DNA from: Bacteroidales bacterium
GTDB taxonomy: Bacteria > Bacteroidota > Bacteroidia > Bacteroidales > UBA10428
Length of the DNA: 62,161 nt
Assembly: GCA_016929525.1 (NCBI GenBank)
Contig: JAFGIP010000051.1
Coordinates: 1 to 62,161, forward strand
Direction of reading: 5' to 3'
This document shows positions 57,281 to 62,161 of the stretch, one piece after another; within the stretch, counting starts at the first letter, position 1; each line of letters begins with the position of its first letter. Below the pieces are notes generated by a model, which was not told the origin of the DNA, ran no database searches, and saw only the letters and a list, made by a program, of their open reading frames with translations. The position numbers and the translations under genes are program-made.

Positions 57281-57303
57281 CCAGAATCTTTTCTTAATTC
57301 TGC

Positions 57304-57864
57304 TTAGTTTTTATTAAGGATAAAGTTTTCCAGTATAGTGTATTCTGGTCCCGATTGTGTAAGTATACTCTTATATAGCTGAATATCTTCAACTCTCATT
57401 ACAATTTTCCTGATTTTGTTACCTGTAATGAATTCTTTAAATTCCTCAAGCTCTTTTAAGTATTTAATACGTGCTAATGTTATATGAGGGTAGAATCTTT
57501 TTTCTTCGATGTCAAATCCCAACCGTTCAAGAGAACTGGCAATGTGGTTCTGTAATGACGAAATCATTTGATTTTCTTTAAAGCCATACCAAATAACTTT
57601 CGGAGAAGAATCTTTACCGAAGTAACCAATGCGATCGGATATAAGTTCAAATGCAGGACAATTGCCTGTAATGTGTTCAAGAACCATTTTTATTGAGTTG
57701 ACGAAGTAGGATTTTACATCACCAAGAAATTTAAGAGTTATATGGAAGTTTTCCTCTGAAGTCCAGTTTATTTTGCTTTCAGGTAGTATTATTTGGAGCT
57801 CTTGCTGGTATTTTTTAAAGATATCCTGGTGATTCATTTTTATACCAATAAACAGGCGTATCAT
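57304..57864 (-). CDS. thpR: RNA 2',3'-cyclic phosphodiesterase
   Basis: The 186-aa protein, starting at ATG 57864 (MIRLFIGIKM), is a 2H phosphoesterase with the two catalytic motifs HITLKFLGD and HITLARIK and the typical RLFIGI first strand. It hydrolyses 2',3'-cyclic phosphates of RNA and may join tRNA halves. The longer frame starting at 57915 overlaps the upstream gene and adds nothing conserved. Confidence 0.9.
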   Translation of the reverse strand: MIRLFIGIKMNHQDIFKKYQQELQIILPESKINWTSEENFHITLKFLGDVKSYFVNSIKMVLEHITGNCPAFELISDRIGYFGKDSSPKVIWYGFKENQMISSLQNHIASSLERLGFDIEEKRFYPHITLARIKYLKELEEFKEFITGNKIRKIVMRVEDIQLYKSILTQSGPEYTILENFILNKN

Positions 57865-57895
57865 ATCATAGAAGATATTTGGATAGGAATAATAC

Positions 57896-58495
57896 TTATA
57901 ACTGTCCGTTTTCAATTAATATTACTATCTCATTAAGCAATTTGTCTTCTCCGTCTGGGTCGAACTCACTTTTTAAATTTTGTCCGAATATGCGAGCCAG
58001 GGTTTGCCAGAATACTGCAGTAAAACTGCCTTTTAATTCTTTCAGTAAATCATATGATGTTTCACCAATTTCTCTGTCAATAAGCTTCAGGAGGATACGG
58101 CCCTGGGTCATTGTAAGGTCTCTGATGTCATCTTCAAACTCGTCCATGATCTCCTTTTCAACTTGCTTAATGTATTGTCTTCTTTCTTTATCGGTTTCCA
58201 GACTAAGCATATTCTTTGCTACTATATCGTACTTTTCACCAGCCATTTTTGCAAATGGATAGACTTTCTTTACATGACGTACCAACCTGTGGTACCTCCG
58301 CCACTCCCGGCGTGTATTAAATTTGTGCGATTTAAAAAAAATAACTTCGTCAATACTTGAAATCAGAATTGTATCTCCATCCTGAATTATACCAAGAAGA
58401 ACATATTTATCAGACAAGTTTATTGTATCTTGTGCATAAAGCATTCCGCCTGTAATGATGAATGCCAGAATTATTACGAATTGTAAAGGTCTCAT
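57896..58495 (-). CDS. DUF4294 secreted protein
   Basis: The 199-aa protein has a signal peptide (LQFVIILAFIITGGMLYAQ) and the DUF4294 pattern: KFNTRREWRRYHRLVRHVKKVYPFAKMAGEKY, then acidic helices with YIKQVEKEIMDEFEDDIRDLTMTQGRILLKLIDREIGETSYDLLKELKG. The family is specific to Bacteroidota and of unknown function, probably periplasmic. It is the first gene of a leftward pair with thpR (31-nt gap). Confidence 0.87.
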   Translation of the reverse strand: MRPLQFVIILAFIITGGMLYAQDTINLSDKYVLLGIIQDGDTILISSIDEVIFFKSHKFNTRREWRRYHRLVRHVKKVYPFAKMAGEKYDIVAKNMLSLETDKERRQYIKQVEKEIMDEFEDDIRDLTMTQGRILLKLIDREIGETSYDLLKELKGSFTAVFWQTLARIFGQNLKSEFDPDGEDKLLNEIVILIENGQL

Positions 58496-58682
58496 TCTAA
58501 ATTGTCAGCATCGAGTTATTCAATTACCATACCATAAAAATGTATACGGAGATTAAACGAAATTAAATATTATTGGTTTGATTATTACAGAGCTAATCCT
58601 TTTTATTTTTGTTAGATATTAAATATTATATCATAAAAGAGTTACTTTAACTTTATAGTTATAAAACAAAAGAACAGGTAAT

Positions 58683-59165
58683 ATGATTGAGGACAGGGAC
58701 GGAAAGAATAACAGGGAGTATACAAACGGTGAAATAACGGTTTACTGGAAACCTTCGAAATGTATACATGTTACCACTTGTTACAGGGAGTTGATAGATG
58801 TTTTTAATCCAAGGAAACGTCCGTGGATTAATATGCAGGGTGCACCAACTGATGAAATCATCAGGGTCGTTGAGATGTGTCCAACTCAGGCTATAAGCTA
58901 TGCGTGGAATTCTGAAATAAATAGAAAGAAAAAAGCCGGGAAAAAACCTGTAGAACAACAGCCTGCTGAGATTCAGGCTGCAGAAGTCAGGGTTATGAAA
59001 AACGGGCCATTACTGATCAGAGGTAAATTCAAGATTAAAGATGCTGATGGAAATGAGATGAGTCAAATGAAGATGGCTTCGTTTTGTCGCTGTGGAAAAT
59101 CAGGGAGAATGCCTTTCTGTGATGGTACGCATCGAAAAATTGGATTCTCTGATGACAATCAATGA
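58683..59165 (+). CDS. Fer4_19 and CDGSH double iron-sulfur protein
   Basis: The 160-aa protein joins two small metal-binding modules. Residues about 10-85 form a Fer4_19 divergent ferredoxin-like domain (KCIHVTTCYRELIDVFNPRKRPWINM; EMCPTQAISYAW). A Lys/Gln/Ala linker (about 86-100) is followed by a CDGSH iron-sulfur domain with FCRCGKSGRMPFCDGTHRKIGF (3-Cys-1-His [2Fe-2S] site). Both halves occur together in other bacteria; the role, probably electron transfer or redox sensing, is unknown. It sits upstream of arcA with a 105-nt gap. Confidence 0.88.
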   Translation: MIEDRDGKNNREYTNGEITVYWKPSKCIHVTTCYRELIDVFNPRKRPWINMQGAPTDEIIRVVEMCPTQAISYAWNSEINRKKKAGKKPVEQQPAEIQAAEVRVMKNGPLLIRGKFKIKDADGNEMSQMKMASFCRCGKSGRMPFCDGTHRKIGFSDDNQ

Positions 59166-59270
59166 AATACTGCTTTATCTGCATAAAATCATTTTTCATT
59201 TGTTTGTTTTTCAATAATTTAGATTATACGGAATTACTACAGTAAGTAATCTTATAACTTTTGTTATTTA

Positions 59271-60512
59271 ATGTTTAATTTAAATATCAAATCGGAGACA
59301 GGCAAGCTTAAACTGGTACTTCTGCATGAACCGGGTAAAGAGGTTGAGAATATGACACCTGATACTGCAGAAAGAGCACTTTATAGTGACATTCTTAATT
59401 TATCGGTTGCTTCAAAAGAATATGGTTATTTCAAAGAAGTTCTTAAAAAAATAGCAAACGTTTTTGAAGTAAAAGAAATGCTTTTAAGGGTAACTTCGAA
59501 TAATAAGGCAAGAATGCAAATTATCGAAGAGATTTCTCAGTACAAAGGAAATGATAACCTTGCAAAACAACTGCAATTTCTTTCAAATGAAGAACTAACT
59601 CGCCAGATATTGGAAGGTGTCCCCCTGGCTGAAAATTCCCTTACAAATTTTTTAAGCAGAGACCGGTATATTCTTAGTCCGTTACATAATATTTTTTTCA
59701 CTCGCGATGCTACTTTTGTTATAGGTAATTCTTTATTTATCGGATCGATGGCCAAACGAATACGAGTACCGGAAGCTATTATTATTAAATCTCTATTTGA
59801 GTTTGAAGGTGATTTTAACGGTGATATTATACCTCTGGATTTGTCTCAGAGGGTAAAGGGTGATAATGCAACCATAGAGGGGGGAGATATAATAGTAGTA
59901 AGTGAAGATACTTTAATAATAGGGATTGGAAGCAGGACAAACTCACATGGTGTAGACCTGCTCGTCGAAGAATTGACCGTGCGCACAAATATTAAATATA
60001 TTCTAATTCAGGAGTTACCGGATAAACCAGAATCTTTTATTCATCTCGATATGGTTTTTACCCTGCTTAGCGAAAATGAATGTATGTTATATGAACCATT
60101 GATACTCGGATCAACAAAATATCATACCGTTCTGATGAAAATTAAAGGCAATAAAGTCACTAAAATTGAATATGTAAGGAATCTTCTCGATGGTTTAAAA
60201 ATAGCAGGTCATGAATTCAGTGTGTTAAGATGTGGAGGTTCGGAAAGAATCTGGCAGGACAGGGAGCAGTGGCAGAGTGGAGCTAACTTTCTTTCTTTTG
60301 CTCCCGGTAAAGTAATAGGTTACGACAGAAATATACGTACAGCCGATGAATTAAATAAAAATGGTTATGAGGTTGTATCGGCCAAAGAGTTTTTGTCAGA
60401 TTCACGAATTGCCGATGAGCATAAGAAATTATTAATTACTATTCCCGGTTCAGAACTGTCGAGGGGAGGAGGAGGTCCCCGCTGTATGTCAATGCCTCTT
60501 TTACGTGATTAA
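59271..60512 (+). CDS. arcA: Arginine deiminase
   Basis: The 413-aa guanidino-modifying enzyme has LVLLHEPGKEVENMTP, the substrate-binding FTRDATFVIGNSLFIGSMAKRIR, EGGDIIVVSEDTLIIGIGSRTN, SFIHLDMVFT (catalytic His region) and the C-terminal catalytic Cys405 in GGGGPRCMSMPL. It converts arginine to citrulline and ammonia. arcB, arcC and an arginine/ornithine antiporter are not adjacent, so it is not part of a compact ADI operon here. Confidence 0.93.
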   Translation: MFNLNIKSETGKLKLVLLHEPGKEVENMTPDTAERALYSDILNLSVASKEYGYFKEVLKKIANVFEVKEMLLRVTSNNKARMQIIEEISQYKGNDNLAKQLQFLSNEELTRQILEGVPLAENSLTNFLSRDRYILSPLHNIFFTRDATFVIGNSLFIGSMAKRIRVPEAIIIKSLFEFEGDFNGDIIPLDLSQRVKGDNATIEGGDIIVVSEDTLIIGIGSRTNSHGVDLLVEELTVRTNIKYILIQELPDKPESFIHLDMVFTLLSENECMLYEPLILGSTKYHTVLMKIKGNKVTKIEYVRNLLDGLKIAGHEFSVLRCGGSERIWQDREQWQSGANFLSFAPGKVIGYDRNIRTADELNKNGYEVVSAKEFLSDSRIADEHKKLLITIPGSELSRGGGGPRCMSMPLLRD

Positions 60513-60539
60513 TTCACTTGTTTTTGTAGTAAAAAGATT

Positions 60540-61730
60540 TTATTTAACAACTTCTTTAACTAAGTCAGCTGCTTCTTTTAAACTTATGGCAGAATGAACA
60601 CTTAATCCGGAATCGTCGATCAGTTTTTTACCTTCTTCTGCATTGGTACCCTGCAAACGAACGATAACAGGTATACGAATATCTCCAATAGCATTATAAG
60701 CATCAACAACGCCTTGTGCTACACGATCACAGCGGACGATTCCGCCAAATATATTAATTAGTATGGCACTGACATTCGGGTCCTTCAGGATAATTCTGAA
60801 ACCGGCTTCGACTGTTTGTGCATTGGCTGTACCACCAACATCAAGAAAATTTGCCGGATGACCACCCGATAATTTAATGATATCCATGGTAGCCATTGCA
60901 AGACCAGCTCCGTTTACCATACAACCAACATTACCATCAAGTTTAATGAAATTCAGGTCGTATTTTGAAGCTTCTACTTCGGTCGGATCTTCCTCTGTAA
61001 GATCACGTAATTCCAGATAATCCTGATGCCGGGAAAGAGCATTATCATCGAGATTAACCTTTGAATCGGCAGCCATTATAAGTTCATCAGAGGTTTTAAT
61101 TACAGGATTTATTTCGAACAGCGATGCATCACTTTCAACATAAGCCCTGTAAAGTGAATCGACAAACTGTATCATTTGCTTAAAAGCCTTACCGGAAAGT
61201 CCAAGATTGAAGGCTATTTTTCTCGATTGAAAGGCCTGAAGACCTATTCCCGGATCGATATCTTCCTTAAATATCAGATTTGGAGTTTTTTTCGCAACAG
61301 CTTCAATATCCATTCCTCCTTCCGTTGAATACATAATGATATTTCTTCCTGTCTGGCGATTTAGCAAAATACTCATATAGTATTCTTCAACCGGATGATC
61401 ACCGGGATAATAAATTCCCTGTTCAATTAGTATTTTATGAACTTCTTTTCCTGCAGGACCGGTCTGGTGTGTTACCAGATTCATACCGATTATTTCACCT
61501 GCATATTTTTCAACTTCAGCGATTGATCTGGCAATTTTTACTCCTCCACCTTTTCCTCTTCCACCGGCATGAATTTGTGCTTTAACAGCCCATGTGTCTG
61601 TACCGGTTTTTTGTTGAATAGTAATTGCCGCAGAGCGGGCTTCTTTTGAACTTTTTGCAATTATTCCCACCGGGACCTGAACACCATAATTACTAAGTAT
61701 TGCTTTCCCCTGATATTCATGAATATTCAT
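60540..61730 (-). CDS. sucC: Succinate-CoA ligase (ADP-forming) subunit beta
   Basis: The 396-aa protein begins MNIHEYQGKAILSNYGV and has an ATP-grasp domain (VKAQIHAGGRGKGGGVKIA; LFEINPVI) and the C-terminal CoA-ligase part (GNVGCMVNGAGLAMATMDIIKLSGGHPANFLDVGG; NIFGGIVRCDRVAQGVV). It forms succinyl-CoA or runs in reverse with substrate-level ATP synthesis. The alpha subunit gene sucD is not seen next to it in the window. Confidence 0.97.
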   Translation of the reverse strand: MNIHEYQGKAILSNYGVQVPVGIIAKSSKEARSAAITIQQKTGTDTWAVKAQIHAGGRGKGGGVKIARSIAEVEKYAGEIIGMNLVTHQTGPAGKEVHKILIEQGIYYPGDHPVEEYYMSILLNRQTGRNIIMYSTEGGMDIEAVAKKTPNLIFKEDIDPGIGLQAFQSRKIAFNLGLSGKAFKQMIQFVDSLYRAYVESDASLFEINPVIKTSDELIMAADSKVNLDDNALSRHQDYLELRDLTEEDPTEVEASKYDLNFIKLDGNVGCMVNGAGLAMATMDIIKLSGGHPANFLDVGGTANAQTVEAGFRIILKDPNVSAILINIFGGIVRCDRVAQGVVDAYNAIGDIRIPVIVRLQGTNAEEGKKLIDDSGLSVHSAISLKEAADLVKEVVK

Positions 61731-61887
61731 AATTATTATCCCCTATTATTATGGGCTACGAAAATATTTATTTTTTTTCGTCCGGCAAAAATTACTACGC
61801 CATTACATCTATTTTCATTATTATTTAAAAATATTTTTTTTTATACTGAAAATTGTTTGATTTGCCAGTTAAAATATTTAATTCAAT

Positions 61888-62161
61888 ATGAGAAAGCTTC
61901 TTAATGAAGAATTGGAAAGATTAACTATCGAAGAGTTTAAAAGCACTAAAAAACTACCCCTGGTTGTAATTCTTGATAATGTGAGAAGCATGAATAACAT
62001 TGGTTCAATATTCAGGACTTCAGATGCATTTTTGGTGGATGCGGTTTATCTGTGTGGTATATCAGCAACCCCTCCAAATAAGGATATTCATAAAACTGCA
62101 CTGGGTGCAACTGAATCTGTCGACTGGTATTATTTTAAGCATACATTGGAAGCAATTGATG
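61888..62161 (+). CDS. TrmH/SpoU-family RNA methyltransferase (5' part only)
   Basis: The frame begins at ATG 61888 (MRKLLNEELERLTIEEFKST) and is open to the window edge (about 91 residues). It carries the SPOUT start VVILDNVRSMNNIGSIFRTSDAFLVDAVYLCGI, the N-RxxxNxGxxxR motif of 2'-O-ribose methyltransferases. Specific target (rRNA or tRNA) cannot be told from this part. It is divergent from sucC with a 157-nt AT-rich spacer. Confidence 0.85.
   Translation, partial: MRKLLNEELERLTIEEFKSTKKLPLVVILDNVRSMNNIGSIFRTSDAFLVDAVYLCGISATPPNKDIHKTALGATESVDWYYFKHTLEAID

Noticed and set aside
57282-57302. Hairpin CAGAAT/ATTCTG between convergent genes as a terminator
   Set aside because: Only 6 bp with a 9-nt loop and an imperfect T run; too weak to list as a supported terminator.
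61719-61904. Plus-strand frame of 61 aa between sucC and the TrmH-type gene
   Set aside because: It overlaps both starts, is Phe/Leu/Ile-rich from AT-rich DNA, and the TrmH-type start at 61888 explains the region.

Overview
The window looks like a chromosomal segment of a Bacteroidota bacterium, probably of the Bacteroidales/Marinilabiliales type. Evidence: type IX secretion (T9SS) cargo with a PorP/SprF partner, a fused SecDF, DUF4783, DUF4294, DUF1573 and Porin_10-type families, a TonB-dependent receptor with a carboxypeptidase-like N-terminal domain, low GC, and repeated promoter -7 elements of the Bacteroidota form TAnnTTTG. No prophage, insertion sequence or CRISPR array was seen. Most genes are housekeeping or envelope genes.

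Layout. 1-280: the tail of an rRNA operon, with a 5S rRNA gene carrying two palindromic insertions, then a terminator. 338-8760: envelope and cell-wall genes (porin, MltF-like transglycosylase, NUDIX hydrolase, LolC/E-type permease, NamZ-type muramidase), an aminotransferase and a DUF1573 lipoprotein. 9020-15297: valS, the leftward group DUF4783-nadC-yihY-pdxH, and rlmH. 15310-18957: a very large NtrY-like histidine kinase. 19065-25480: a three-gene T9SS cassette (glycine-rich, six-module surface protein; PorP/SprF; PD40/PKD protein). 25592-29742: an unrecognised secreted protein translationally coupled to a propeller/Y_Y_Y/SpoIIE membrane phosphatase. 29756-38620: rluB-type gene, glmM, secDF, tatA, a Ca/Na antiporter, lolD, yccF, a TIGR02757 gene and a small membrane ORF. 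38672-43090: cytochrome c-sugar dehydrogenase fusion, TonB receptor, trmN6. 43151-46200: a short unannotated ORF and mutS. 46282-46743: tRNA-Gly, tRNA-Leu and a broken tRNA-Leu copy containing hairpins. 47031-51425: a TPR-CHAT protease-like protein tail-to-tail with an anti-sigma/ECF sigma pair. 51499-62161: gcvP, a metallo-hydrolase, pcm, a polyprenyl glycosylphosphotransferase, thpR, DUF4294, an Fe-S protein, arcA, sucC and a partial TrmH-family gene.

The most unusual signals are in the RNA genes. The 5S gene contains a 42-nt and a 20-nt insert, both starting CCTGCC and ending GGCAGG. Removing them exactly restores canonical helices III and II. A second, degenerate tRNA-Leu has its anticodon arm replaced by an 18-nt TCCCGAT/ATCGGGA hairpin and another hairpin in the T-loop. 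Small palindromic elements therefore seem to have colonised structured RNA genes here. The next best candidates for a less-described system are the CHAT/anti-sigma/sigma locus and the secreted-protein/SpoIIE-phosphatase pair.
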